Source: Paenibacillus plantarum
GTDB lineage: Bacteria > Bacillota > Bacilli > Paenibacillales > NBRC-103111
DNA: 64,000 bases
Assembly: GCF_013141695.1 (NCBI RefSeq)
Contig: NZ_WHNY01000075.1
Span: 434,001-498,000 of the forward strand
Direction: 5' to 3'
Positions within the stretch are counted from its first letter, which is position 1. The number at the start of each line of letters is the position of its first letter. The translations under genes and the position numbers were made by a program. Below are positions 25,875-34,038 of the stretch, in pieces. The notes under the pieces were generated by a model. That model was not told the DNA's origin, did not search any database, and saw nothing but the letters and a program-made list of their open reading frames with translations.

Positions 25875-26696
25875 ATGAGGATTATTTGGCAAGGATTGAA
25901 AGTGACGTTTGGATTGTTTCTCGTAGCAGGCCTTACATTTGCGAGCAGCGTATTTGCTGTATTGCTTTATGCGAAGGCTACAGGGAAAGAACCAGCTTTA
26001 TTCGCTTCTGGTCCGGTAGTCTTAGCAGTTGATAAACCCACCGCTACGGTGAAGGGCACCGTGAAGCCGACACCATCGCCAACGCATGCACCAGTCAAAT
26101 CAGCGATGCTGGATGTCCCCGTCGTACAGCAACTGCCCGAGCTGCCTGCTGGCTGTGAGATCACAAGTCTCACGATGCTGCTGAAGTACTATGGCGTAAA
26201 CAAAACAAAGATGGAATTAGTCGCCGAGATGCCAACAGACATGACACCAGCAACATTGGATGCCAATGGCAACATCGCTTACTGGGGCAATCCGAACTCC
26301 GGCTTCGTTGGAGACGTAACGCGCAAGAAAAGAGGCTTTGGCATCTATTCTGCAGGATTGTTTCCGCTTATGAAAGACTATATCCCTCAAGCAATTAATA
26401 TAACAGGGGAAGCTTTTGAATTGTATGAGCAGCAAGTGGCGCAAGGGATCCCAGTAGTCGTTTGGACGACAATAGACTACAATCTACCGTACAAATGGGT
26501 AACGTGGGATACGCCAATCGGTCCTCTAAAGACAACGTATTCGGAACATGCTGTTGTCCTTGTTGGATTTGATGAAACGAATGTTTACTTAAATGACCCA
26601 TTGAGTGGCAAGAAGCAAGTTAAAGTGAGTAAAGCTCAGTTTGTTGAAACTTGGGAAGCGATGGGAAAACAAGGTCTAACTTACTTGAATAAATAG
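25875..26696 (+). CDS. secreted C39-like (papain-fold) peptidase family protein
   Basis: 273 residues. The N-terminal hydrophobic segment at about 10-35 is a signal or membrane anchor, followed by a Pro/Thr/Val-rich linker (about 45-78). The C39-like domain has VPVVQQLPELPAGCEITSLTMLLKYYG, with probable nucleophile Cys94, the His in TYSEHAVVLVGFD and YLNDPLSG, the Cys-His-Asp order of peptidase C39_2 proteins. These are extracytoplasmic and their substrates are mostly unknown. It starts 31 bases after aroA and ends 13 bases before the CoA-binding gene, so the three may be co-transcribed. Confidence 0.8.
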   Translation: MRIIWQGLKVTFGLFLVAGLTFASSVFAVLLYAKATGKEPALFASGPVVLAVDKPTATVKGTVKPTPSPTHAPVKSAMLDVPVVQQLPELPAGCEITSLTMLLKYYGVNKTKMELVAEMPTDMTPATLDANGNIAYWGNPNSGFVGDVTRKKRGFGIYSAGLFPLMKDYIPQAINITGEAFELYEQQVAQGIPVVVWTTIDYNLPYKWVTWDTPIGPLKTTYSEHAVVLVGFDETNVYLNDPLSGKKQVKVSKAQFVETWEAMGKQGLTYLNK

Positions 26697-26709
26697 GAGA
26701 GCGATCCAC

Positions 26710-27135
26710 ATGACATTTGAGAATCCGTCTAGGGAACATATCAAAGAATTGCTTGCCCATGCAGGGAATATCGCTGTTGTAGGCTTGTCTGATAAACCAG
26801 ATCGCACATCTTATATGGTATCAGCCGCCATGCAAAGCCGAGGATACCGAATTATTCCCGTTAATCCGAATGCAGATGAAATTCTAGGTGAGAAATGCTA
26901 TCCATCGTTATCGGACATTCCTGAGCCTGTGGATATCGTGAACGTGTTTCGTCGAGCTGATCAGGTAGTTCCAGTGGCTGAAGAATCAGTTAAGATCGGG
27001 GCGAAGGTGTTCTGGTTGCAGCTAGATATCGTGAATGAAGAAGCAGGACGAATTGCCAGCGAGGGTGGCTTAGAAGTCATCATGGATCGCTGCATTAAAG
27101 TGGAAGATGCGATATTGAATCCGCGTAACAATTAA
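26710..27135 (+). CDS. CoA-binding domain protein, YccU-like
   Basis: 141 residues with one Rossmann CoA-binding domain. It has IAVVGLSDKPDRTSYMVSAAMQSRGYRIIPVNPNADEILGEKCYPSL and VDIVNVFRRADQVVPVAEE, then GAKVFWLQLDIVNEEA and a final MDRCIKVE. The length and the Cys near the end match the YccU-type family of small CoA-binding proteins, related to the N-terminal part of succinyl-CoA synthetase alpha. No enzymatic role is assigned. A ribosome site (GGAGAG) overlaps the region after the upstream stop, suggesting an operon with the C39 gene. Confidence 0.85.
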   Translation: MTFENPSREHIKELLAHAGNIAVVGLSDKPDRTSYMVSAAMQSRGYRIIPVNPNADEILGEKCYPSLSDIPEPVDIVNVFRRADQVVPVAEESVKIGAKVFWLQLDIVNEEAGRIASEGGLEVIMDRCIKVEDAILNPRNN

Positions 27136-27166
27136 TGCAGGTCCCATAAGGAAGCCTCAATCAAAT

Positions 27167-27212
27167 AAAACCGCTAGTCGATCACCTTTGCAGGGGAACG
27201 ATTAGCGGTTTT
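27167..27212. terminator. bidirectional terminator
   Basis: AAAACCGCTAGTCG pairs with CGATTAGCGGTTTT. T-rich tails occur on both strands (TTTTCTC forward, TTTTATTTG reverse). It serves the CoA-binding gene and the convergent FAD protein gene. Confidence 0.82.
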
Positions 27213-27226
27213 CTCATACGCAGGAA

Positions 27227-27793
27227 CTATGCTTTCAACACATCGTGATCTACATAACGAGCACCGTTAAGCTCACTAATTACATTGATAGCGACTTTGG
27301 CTCCGTCACCAGCAGTGATAATCGTGTGCATGCTGACACCGGCCGTCGTACCTGCTGCCCATACACCTTTGACACTTGTATTTCCTTGTGCATCACAGTC
27401 AACAATAGATTTAATTCTCGGTTCAGTACCTTCTTTTGTCGCGATACCAGCAGCCTCGGCAAGTTCAACGGATAAACCAGTTGCTAGAATAACATGCTTA
27501 CCTGTGTATGTACCATTTTCAGTGGTGATCTCAAAACCATCTTCATTCTTTACTAGCTGAGTCGCTTTGCCAGTTACGAATTCAGTGCCAAATTTAGCAG
27601 CTTGTTTCTTGCCGATCTCAACCAAATCTGGCCCGCCAATCGCTTCGACACCATAGTGATTCTCGATCCATGCACGCTTCGTAACACTTTGCTCATTGTC
27701 GATGACGAGCGTTTTCTTGCCTGCTTTTGAAGTGAAAAGTGCAGCACTCGCACCGGTAGGACCTGCACCAATAATAATAACATCATAAGACAT
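27227..27793 (-). CDS. minimal FAD-dependent oxidoreductase, thioredoxin-reductase-like, without NADPH domain
   Basis: About 188 residues from the ATG at 27793, which has AAGGAGG; an in-frame start at 27865 lacks one. The N-terminal dinucleotide fold is YDVIIIGAGPTGASAALFTSKAGKKTLVID. The chain then passes VILATG and VKGVWAAGTTAGVSMHTIITAGDGAKVAINVI, the C-terminal FAD motif of thioredoxin reductases. The NADPH domain (about 120 residues) and its CxxC are absent, so only the FAD domain remains. It could be a flavin carrier or an oxidoreductase using another reductant. It is divergent from the PTS operon. Such short forms are known in Bacillales, but their function is not clear to me. Confidence 0.78.
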   Translation of the reverse strand: MSYDVIIIGAGPTGASAALFTSKAGKKTLVIDNEQSVTKRAWIENHYGVEAIGGPDLVEIGKKQAAKFGTEFVTGKATQLVKNEDGFEITTENGTYTGKHVILATGLSVELAEAAGIATKEGTEPRIKSIVDCDAQGNTSVKGVWAAGTTAGVSMHTIITAGDGAKVAINVISELNGARYVDHDVLKA

Positions 27794-27899
27794 AAGCGTA
27801 TTTCCTCCTTGAATTCTAAATTTGGGTACAAATGAATTATGACAGCTTTCAGGGGACTTAGTCAACTTTCGCGTTTACTATGTAGAATAACCCTGATGG

Positions 27900-28058
27900 A
27901 ATAAGCGATCTGCTTATTTTTTTTGACAAAAGCACGAACAAGCTTTACGATTTGATAAGAGAATCTTATGCTTATGGAAGATACTCTTCGAAATTGCTAA
28001 GGGATGATGCTTACGAAGTCAGTTTTCTGACGAAAACTTTTAGGAGGTTAGCATTCGT
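27900..28058 (+). promoter_or_regulatory. promoter and leader of the PTS operon
   Basis: A U-tailed hairpin AATAAGC-GATCT-GCTTATT precedes TTGACA (27923-27928) and TACGAT (27946-27951), 17 bases apart: a good -35 with a weak -10. In the leader, GTCAG-TTTT-CTGAC and AGTTTTC-TGAC-GAAAACT share bases, so only one hairpin can form at a time. The second is followed by TTT and then the ribosome site TAGGAGG. Confidence 0.45.
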
Positions 28059-29948
28059 TTGAACTGGATGGGGAACTTACAACAGCTTGGCCGCTCCTTA
28101 ATGCTGCCTACCATTGCGCTTCCTATTGCTGCTGTGCTGCTTTGTCTAGGGGATTTACCTTGGGATGCTATACATGCTTCAAGCTTTGGGGAAATGCTGT
28201 CATTGGCTGGAAATACAATCTTTGATTATATACCAATTATCTTCGCTGTTGGTGTGGCTTTGGGATTAACAGAAAGTGCCGGAATAGCTGGTTTATCGGC
28301 TATGCTTGGGTATTTCATGTTTACCCGACTCATCGAGCATGGGCTGGGCACGCAATTTCAATTAGGCGTATCTGGTGGGATTTTGATTGGGCTGCTGGCT
28401 GCAATCATCTATCACCGCTGCAAGGAAATTAAGCTTCCGGAGTACATACAATTTTTCGGTGGACCTCGGATGGTGCCGCTCGTCATGGGCCTCGCAACGC
28501 TCATTGTCTCTTATATCATGATCTGGCTTGGTCCTTATCTGGAGACGCTTATGGGCAAAATATCAAGTGGATTACTTGGATTAGGCGGCTTCGGTGCATT
28601 CATATATGGGATTGCTCATCGCTTGCTCGTACCATCGGGCTTACATCATATTTTGAATAACTTTTTCTGGTTTCAAGTGGGGGCGTACGAGACGCCATCG
28701 GGACAATACGCCTATGGCGATTTGCCGCGATTTTTTGCAGGCGATCCATCTGCAGGAATGTATATGGCCGGTTTATACCCGATCATGATGTTTGCATTAC
28801 CAGCTATTGCTTTTGCAATTATCGGAGAAGCGAGGGAAGATTTAAAGCCGAAGATCAAAGCTACATTCTTAACGGCTGCATTGGCTTCCTTTTTAACAGG
28901 TGTGACAGAGCCGATTGAATTTGCTTTCCTTTTTGTAGCACCTTATTTGTTCGTTATTCATGCCATCCTTTCGGGCGTAGCAATGTGGATCGCTTATGAG
29001 TTAAATATCCACCATGGATTCTCTTATTCAGCTGGGGCTATTGACTACATCATTAATCTGCACTTATCACACAATGGCTTATTGTTGATTCCGATTGGGC
29101 TGGTCTATGGTTTACTGTATTATTTCTTATTCCGATGGGCGATTCAGAAGTTCCGAATTCCTACACCGGGTAGGGAAGAAGGCTCATCGCTAGAAGAGTG
29201 GGCTGGGGACATCCCATATCGTTCTCCGTTAATTTTGCAGGCACTTGGTGGGAAAGACAATATTAAGAAGATTGAAGCCTGTATTACCCGATTGCGACTT
29301 ACGCTTGTCAATGATCGTCTGATGGACATCACGGCATTACGACACTTAGGAGCAGCAGGCGTCATACGTCTTGGAGGAGGCAATGTTCAAGTCGTGTTTG
29401 GAACATTTTCAGAGCTTATACGTGAAGAAATTATGAAGGTATTACGCAAAGATATTCATGTCGTCTTATTTACATCTCCAATGCAGGGACGTATGATCCC
29501 TATTGAAGAAGTGCCTGATCGTATCTTTGCCTCTCGACTCGTCGGGAATGGTGTTGCTTTTATTCCTGAAAAAGGTGAGTTGGTTTCCCCTGTTGCAGGT
29601 ACCATTATGCACATCTACCCGACTATGCATGCACTGGGGATCTTAACGGATGAAGGTCTTGAAGTTCTGCTGCATATCGGAATTGACACGTCCAGCTTAC
29701 CAGGCAAGTGCTTTAATGCGCTGGTGAAGGAAGGCGATCGTGTGGAAGCAGGTCAGCTGCTAGTGAAGTTCAACTACAACAAAGTTAAGAAATTCGCTTC
29801 TTCCTTAGCGACACCTATGATAATTACGAATCCAGATATTGTGAAGTCATGGAGTTTTGCTCCGTTTAAGCCAGTTAAGAAAGGCCAAGGCTCTGTTATG
29901 TCCGTTGTCCTTAAGCCGACTAAATCCGAGGGGGGGACGAACGGATGA
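28059..29948 (+). CDS. nagP: PTS transporter EIICBA, N-acetylglucosamine/glucose type
   Basis: 629 residues in the order EIIC (about 1-370), EIIB and EIIA. EIIC has ten or so helices and the NagE-like signature RLLVPSGLHHILNNFFWFQVGAYE, plus GFSYSAGAIDYIINLHLS. The EIIB phosphorylation site is Cys408 in EACITRLRL. The EIIA site is His539 in LLHIGIDT. It carries the sugar across the membrane while phosphorylating it. The start is TTG at 28059, set by AGGAGG 11 bases upstream; the ATG nine bases later is too far from it. The stop overlaps the Enzyme I start. GlcNAc is favoured over glucose from the EIIC motif, though not certain. Confidence 0.88.
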   Translation: MNWMGNLQQLGRSLMLPTIALPIAAVLLCLGDLPWDAIHASSFGEMLSLAGNTIFDYIPIIFAVGVALGLTESAGIAGLSAMLGYFMFTRLIEHGLGTQFQLGVSGGILIGLLAAIIYHRCKEIKLPEYIQFFGGPRMVPLVMGLATLIVSYIMIWLGPYLETLMGKISSGLLGLGGFGAFIYGIAHRLLVPSGLHHILNNFFWFQVGAYETPSGQYAYGDLPRFFAGDPSAGMYMAGLYPIMMFALPAIAFAIIGEAREDLKPKIKATFLTAALASFLTGVTEPIEFAFLFVAPYLFVIHAILSGVAMWIAYELNIHHGFSYSAGAIDYIINLHLSHNGLLLIPIGLVYGLLYYFLFRWAIQKFRIPTPGREEGSSLEEWAGDIPYRSPLILQALGGKDNIKKIEACITRLRLTLVNDRLMDITALRHLGAAGVIRLGGGNVQVVFGTFSELIREEIMKVLRKDIHVVLFTSPMQGRMIPIEEVPDRIFASRLVGNGVAFIPEKGELVSPVAGTIMHIYPTMHALGILTDEGLEVLLHIGIDTSSLPGKCFNALVKEGDRVEAGQLLVKFNYNKVKKFASSLATPMIITNPDIVKSWSFAPFKPVKKGQGSVMSVVLKPTKSEGGTNG

Positions 29949-31684
29949 TTAGAGGTGTAGGTGCGTCATCAGGAATTGCAATGGGTCAAGCGTTTGTTAT
30001 TCCCACTTGGGAATGGGATTTTCCAGAGAAAATGATAGATGTGACAGATTTAGCCTATGAATTCGAGCGATTGTATGATGGTATTCGGCATTCCAAGGAT
30101 GAGCTTGAGTTAATCAAACAAGAGATCAAAGAAGTTGTAGGGCAAGAACAAGCCTATATTTTTGATGCACATTTGGCCATTTTGGAAGACCCCATTTTCA
30201 TGAATGAGATTCAAGGTATTATTGAGCTGCAATATAAAGCCGCAGAAGTCGCCGTGAAAGAAGTCATTGATAAATTTGTGGGTATGTTTAATTTAATTGA
30301 TGATGAATACATGAAAGAACGTGCTTTAGATATTAAAGATGTCGGTAATCGTCTCTTGAAGCATTTATTGGGGGATACGAGCACGACGGTTCCGCCGATT
30401 GATCATCCTTATATTTTAGTTGCGAAGGAGCTTACTCCTTCACAGCTTGCTCATTTGGATCCAACGAATGTGTTAGGACTGTTGACAATTCTGGGTGGCA
30501 CGCACTCGCACGTGTCGATTATGGCCAGAGCGATGTCTGTTCCTTATGTGCTTGGATTAGAAGGAAAGCTGCTGCGTCCTATTCAAAATGGTGATTTCTT
30601 GATTATTGATGGTCAAGAAGGCACTTTGTATATTAACCCGGACAAGATCATAATTGAACGTTATCAAGCACGTAAGAAAAACTGGCTGGAGTTCAAGGAA
30701 AGCTTGCAAGAAATTGCCGATGTGGCTCCGCTGACATTAGATAGAAGCTTGGTTAATTTGCATGCGAATATTAATTCTGTTATGGAAATTGACCAAGTAT
30801 TGCGGAATGGCGCATCAGGTGTAGGGCTTTTTCGTACCGAATATTTGTATATGGATCGAGATTCATTGCCTAGTGAAGAGGAGCAATTTGAGGTCTATCG
30901 CCACGCGGCCATGCAGCTCAAAGGACGTCCAATCGTGATCCGAACCCTGGATATTGGCGGCGACAAGAAACTTGACTACATGCCGCTTGCCAAAGAAGAT
31001 AATCCCTTCCTAGGCTACCGGGCCATTCGAATCTCTCTGGATCGAACGGATCTCTTTATGACGCAGCTAAGAGCGATCTTAAGAGCAAGTCATTATGGGA
31101 ATGTGAAGATCATGTATCCGATGGTGACCTCCATCGAGGAGGTGCGTCAAGCGAAAGCGCACTTAGAAAGAGCAAAGCTGGAGCTAAGTAGTCTTGGTGT
31201 GCCTTTTAATGCTAATATTGAGGTTGGACTTACAATTGAAGTACCTGCTGCTGCCATCATTGCTGATGTGCTTGCTAGCGAAGTGAATTTTATGAGTATC
31301 GGCACAAATGATCTAGTTCAATATGTTTTAGCAGTTGATCGAATGAACGAGAATATCGCGCACTTATATAATCCTTATCATCCGGCCGTTATCCGATTAC
31401 TTAAACTCGTGATCGATGCAGGCAAGCGTGTTGGCATTCCTGTAGGCGTATGCGGGGAAATGGCTGGAGATATTCGGGCTCTGCCAATTTGGCTTGGATT
31501 GGGCATTGAGGAGCTGAGCATATCGGTTCAGACGCTCTTGCAAGTCAAGCACAGATTGCTTAGCAGTGATGCCGCGACATGCAAGGCATTAGTAGATCGT
31601 ATTTTAATTTGCAAAACAAGTGATGAAATTTTGGAGCTTCTTGCTCAAACGGAACAAACGGAATCCATTGTAGGAGGTAATTAG
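29945..31684 (+). CDS. ptsI: phosphoenolpyruvate-protein phosphotransferase (PTS Enzyme I)
   Basis: 579 residues, full length for Enzyme I. The N-terminal HPr-binding and phosphohistidine domain has the active His189 in GGTHSHVSIMARAMSVPYV; the usual sequence is GGRTSH, here slightly altered. The C-terminal PEP-binding barrel has GASGVGLFRTEYLYM, TLDIGGDKKLDYMP, MYPMVTSIEEV, the dimer region and PVGVCGEMAGD with the catalytic Cys. It moves phosphate from PEP to HPr. It overlaps the EIICBA stop by 4 bases. No ptsH gene accompanies it, so HPr must come from elsewhere. Confidence 0.92.
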   Translation: MIRGVGASSGIAMGQAFVIPTWEWDFPEKMIDVTDLAYEFERLYDGIRHSKDELELIKQEIKEVVGQEQAYIFDAHLAILEDPIFMNEIQGIIELQYKAAEVAVKEVIDKFVGMFNLIDDEYMKERALDIKDVGNRLLKHLLGDTSTTVPPIDHPYILVAKELTPSQLAHLDPTNVLGLLTILGGTHSHVSIMARAMSVPYVLGLEGKLLRPIQNGDFLIIDGQEGTLYINPDKIIIERYQARKKNWLEFKESLQEIADVAPLTLDRSLVNLHANINSVMEIDQVLRNGASGVGLFRTEYLYMDRDSLPSEEEQFEVYRHAAMQLKGRPIVIRTLDIGGDKKLDYMPLAKEDNPFLGYRAIRISLDRTDLFMTQLRAILRASHYGNVKIMYPMVTSIEEVRQAKAHLERAKLELSSLGVPFNANIEVGLTIEVPAAAIIADVLASEVNFMSIGTNDLVQYVLAVDRMNENIAHLYNPYHPAVIRLLKLVIDAGKRVGIPVGVCGEMAGDIRALPIWLGLGIEELSISVQTLLQVKHRLLSSDAATCKALVDRILICKTSDEILELLAQTEQTESIVGGN

Positions 31685-31685
31685 T

Positions 31686-32228
31686 ATGGAGTTAGCAGGT
31701 TTGAAGGTGCTAGCCTTCGTTGATGAAGAATTTGAAGATTTGGAAATGTGGTATCCTGTCTACCGGTTGCGTGAAGCAGGCGCAATTGTAGATATCGTTG
31801 GACCTAAAGCAAAAACTGTCTATCATGGCAAATATGGCGTACCCATCACGACGGATTATGCGTTCGATGAAGTGAAATCTTCGGAGTATGTCGGTCTTTA
31901 TGTACCTGGTGGTTGGGCACCTGACAAGCTTCGTCGTTATGCTGATGTGCTTAGACTTACGCAGGAGTTTCATGCGGATGTGAAGCCTATCGCGCAGATT
32001 TGTCATGCAGGCTGGGTTTTGATTTCTGCCAAAATCGTTCAAGGTTACACGATGACGTCCACGCCAGGCATTCGCGATGATATCGAAAATGCTGGGGCCA
32101 TTTGGCTTGATGAAGAGGTAGTGGTGGATCGCAATATCATTTCAGGGCGTAGACCACCTGATCTTCCGGCATTTTCCAAACGTTTTGTGGATGAAATTAT
32201 CTCCTTTAGCAAACAACTGCAAAAGTAA
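31686..32228 (+). CDS. DJ-1/PfpI family protein
   Basis: 180 residues, a single DJ-1/PfpI domain. It has VLAFVDEEFEDLEMWYPVYRLREAGAIVDIVGP at the start, YVPGGWAPDKLR, and the nucleophile elbow with Cys106 in IAQICHAGWVLISA, then VQGYTMTSTPGI. Members act as glyoxalases, deglycases, chaperones or proteases of class I glutamine amidotransferase fold. GGAGG lies just before the ATG, 1 base after the Enzyme I stop codon, so it is the third gene of the PTS operon. A role in handling reactive carbonyls made during sugar uptake is inference. Confidence 0.85.
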   Translation: MELAGLKVLAFVDEEFEDLEMWYPVYRLREAGAIVDIVGPKAKTVYHGKYGVPITTDYAFDEVKSSEYVGLYVPGGWAPDKLRRYADVLRLTQEFHADVKPIAQICHAGWVLISAKIVQGYTMTSTPGIRDDIENAGAIWLDEEVVVDRNIISGRRPPDLPAFSKRFVDEIISFSKQLQK

Positions 32229-32352
32229 CATCTCTCTTCCATAGGTGGCAAAAACTACTATGTATTGATCAGAAGGAAATCTGATGACATCGTAGAATAA
32301 CATAGTACAAGCAACTAATGTACATGCCGCCTGTCAGTGAAGGAGTGTTAGA

Positions 32353-32760
32353 ATGCAAAAGTATTGTAAGTGCGGACGCACGATGAACCTTCGTCTGCGC
32401 ACGGTTATTTATCAAAGTAAAGTAGATATTGAGAATGTTCCTATCTATTCCTGTGAGGGCTGTGGACGAAGTGAGGTTGTACCTCATGTAAAGCCTGAAC
32501 TCACCGGTCTGATCGGTAAGCTGGGTAGTAAACCAGAGAAGCAGCAATTCTTCTTCCATGAAGTTTCGGAGGTTGCCTTTCTGCTGTTAAAAGTAACAGA
32601 AAAAGAGCGTATGAATGATTCTATGGAGAAAATTGTGGAGGAACGAATCAATGAGCTGTTGGACATCTTGTTGCTAGCGCAATCGCTAGGCGATGAGCCA
32701 TGGGCTGAGGAAATTCGTAAACGGTTATCGCAAATCACTCAAAGCGCAATTTCAACCTAA
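32353..32760 (+). CDS. zinc-ribbon-like protein of unknown function
   Basis: 135 residues. The N-terminal 45 residues hold two Cys pairs, YCKCGRTMNLRLRT and YSCEGCGRSEVVP, the spacing of a zinc ribbon like the YgiT or small zinc-finger families. The rest is helical and charged (EKQQFFFHEVSEVAFLLLKVTEKERMNDSMEKIVEERINELLDILLLAQSLGDEPW). The gene sits between the PTS operon and ccpA, with its own terminator. Function unknown; zinc binding is inferred from the Cys pattern. Proximity to CcpA might mean a link to carbon control, but nothing else supports it. Confidence 0.65.
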   Translation: MQKYCKCGRTMNLRLRTVIYQSKVDIENVPIYSCEGCGRSEVVPHVKPELTGLIGKLGSKPEKQQFFFHEVSEVAFLLLKVTEKERMNDSMEKIVEERINELLDILLLAQSLGDEPWAEEIRKRLSQITQSAIST

Positions 32761-32768
32761 AAATGGGC

Positions 32769-32805
32769 TGCCAATCTCGACAAGAGGTTGGCATTTATTC
32801 TATTT
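32769..32805 (+). terminator. terminator before ccpA
   Basis: TGCCAATCTC pairs with GAGGTTGGCA (one G-U) across a 5-base loop and is followed by a T-rich tract (TTTATTCTATTT). Confidence 0.75.
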
Positions 32806-32813
32806 GTGACCCT

Positions 32814-32843
32814 TTTGAAAATAAAATGAAAATTATTTTCAAA
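32814..32843. promoter_or_regulatory. AT-rich palindrome containing a 7-1-7 Fur-like box
   Basis: Arms TTTGAAAATAA and TTATTTTCAAA, perfect over 11 bases, around 8 bases. Inside, 32827-32841 reads TGAAAAT-T-ATTTTCA, a 7-1-7 repeat like Fur-family boxes (consensus TGATAAT-N-ATTATCA). It lies about 100 bases upstream of the ccpA start. The AT-rich context makes chance similarity a real possibility. Confidence 0.35.
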
Positions 32844-32940
32844 GCATTTTCATTTTGCATTGCAAGATGGATTAATTTGTCGTATCATAACGATAATATA
32901 CTAGGTTCGCAGAATACTTGTGAAAATGGAGAGAGTAACC

Positions 32941-33948
32941 GTGACCGTAACCATTTATGATGTAGCGAGAGAAGCAGGCGTTTCCATGGCAACCGTATCT
33001 CGGGTCGTTAATAATAACCCGAACGTGAAGCCGCAAACACGTAAGAAAGTTTTTGAAGCGATTGAACGATTGGGTTACCGTCCAAATGCGGTAGCTAGAG
33101 GATTAGCAAGTAAAAAGACGACAACAGTAGGCGTTGTTATTCCCGATATATCCAATTCTATTTTTGCTGAAGTAGCGCGTGGAATTGAGGATATTGCGAA
33201 TATGTACCATTACAATATTATTTTGTGTAATGCGGACAAGAAGAAAGAGAAAGAAATTCGTGTAATCAACACGTTGCTTGAGAAACAAGTTGATGGGCTG
33301 CTCTTCATGGGTGGTGTTGTGACGGAAGAACATATTCAAGCTTTCCGTACTTCTTCCGTTCCGGTTGTCCTATGTGGCACGAAGGATGAGAATCAAGCGA
33401 TGGCATCCGTTGATATTGATCATGAGGCAGCTGCCTTTGATGCAGTGAACGTATTGATTGAAGCAGGGCATCGCGATATTGCCATGATTTCTGGAACTCT
33501 ACAGGATCCAGCGAATGGCTTCGCTAGATATCAAGGTTACAAACGTGCGCTTGAAACGGCTGGCATTCCTGTACGTGATGAGTATGTACGGATTGGAAAT
33601 TACCGTTATGAGTCAAGCGTAGATGCAGTCAACTATTTCTTGGAGCTTTCTCCTAGACCGTCCGCCATTTTCTCGGCAACGGATGAAATGGCGATTGGCG
33701 CTATTCATACGATTCAAGACAATGGGCTTCGCGTTCCTGAAGATATCGCAGTAATCAGTGTGGATAATATCCGTATGGCCTCCATGGTTAGACCGACATT
33801 AACGACGGTCGCTCAACCGATGTATGATATCGGAGCTGTATCGATGCGACTACTGACGAAGCTGATGAATAAAGAATCAACAGAAAATATGCAAGTTATT
33901 TTACCGCATGAAATCATTAATCGTCATTCGGTTAAAGCCCGAGCTTAA
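32941..33948 (+). CDS. ccpA: catabolite control protein A (LacI family)
   Basis: 335 residues from the GTG at 32941, which has GGAGAGAG at good spacing; longer in-frame starts at 32920 and 32926 lack a match to the family N-terminus. It has TIYDVAREAGVSMATVSRVVNNNPNVKP and LGYRPNAVARGLASKKTTTVGVVIPD, the CcpA-like HTH and hinge, then the effector domain with VDIDHEAAAFDAVNVLI and SVDNIRMASMVRPTLTTVAQP. CcpA with HPr-Ser-P or Crh binds cre sites. Two cre-like sites occur in the acuA-acsA gap nearby, and the window holds a Crh-like protein. The AcsA locus 4 kb on is a typical target. Confidence 0.9.
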   Translation: MTVTIYDVAREAGVSMATVSRVVNNNPNVKPQTRKKVFEAIERLGYRPNAVARGLASKKTTTVGVVIPDISNSIFAEVARGIEDIANMYHYNIILCNADKKKEKEIRVINTLLEKQVDGLLFMGGVVTEEHIQAFRTSSVPVVLCGTKDENQAMASVDIDHEAAAFDAVNVLIEAGHRDIAMISGTLQDPANGFARYQGYKRALETAGIPVRDEYVRIGNYRYESSVDAVNYFLELSPRPSAIFSATDEMAIGAIHTIQDNGLRVPEDIAVISVDNIRMASMVRPTLTTVAQPMYDIGAVSMRLLTKLMNKESTENMQVILPHEIINRHSVKARA

Positions 33949-33957
33949 GTGAAAAAT

Positions 33958-34008
33958 AAACCTCTAATCGTGTCCTTCCATCCTGGAAGAGATGCGATAG
34001 AGGTTTTC
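33958..34008 (+). terminator. terminator after ccpA
   Basis: AAACCTCTA pairs with TAGAGGTTT; an inner stem (TTCCATCCTGGAA) closes the loop, and TTTT follows. Confidence 0.78.
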
Positions 34009-34038
34009 TCATGTAGGAAGAGAGAGAGGGAAATTAAT

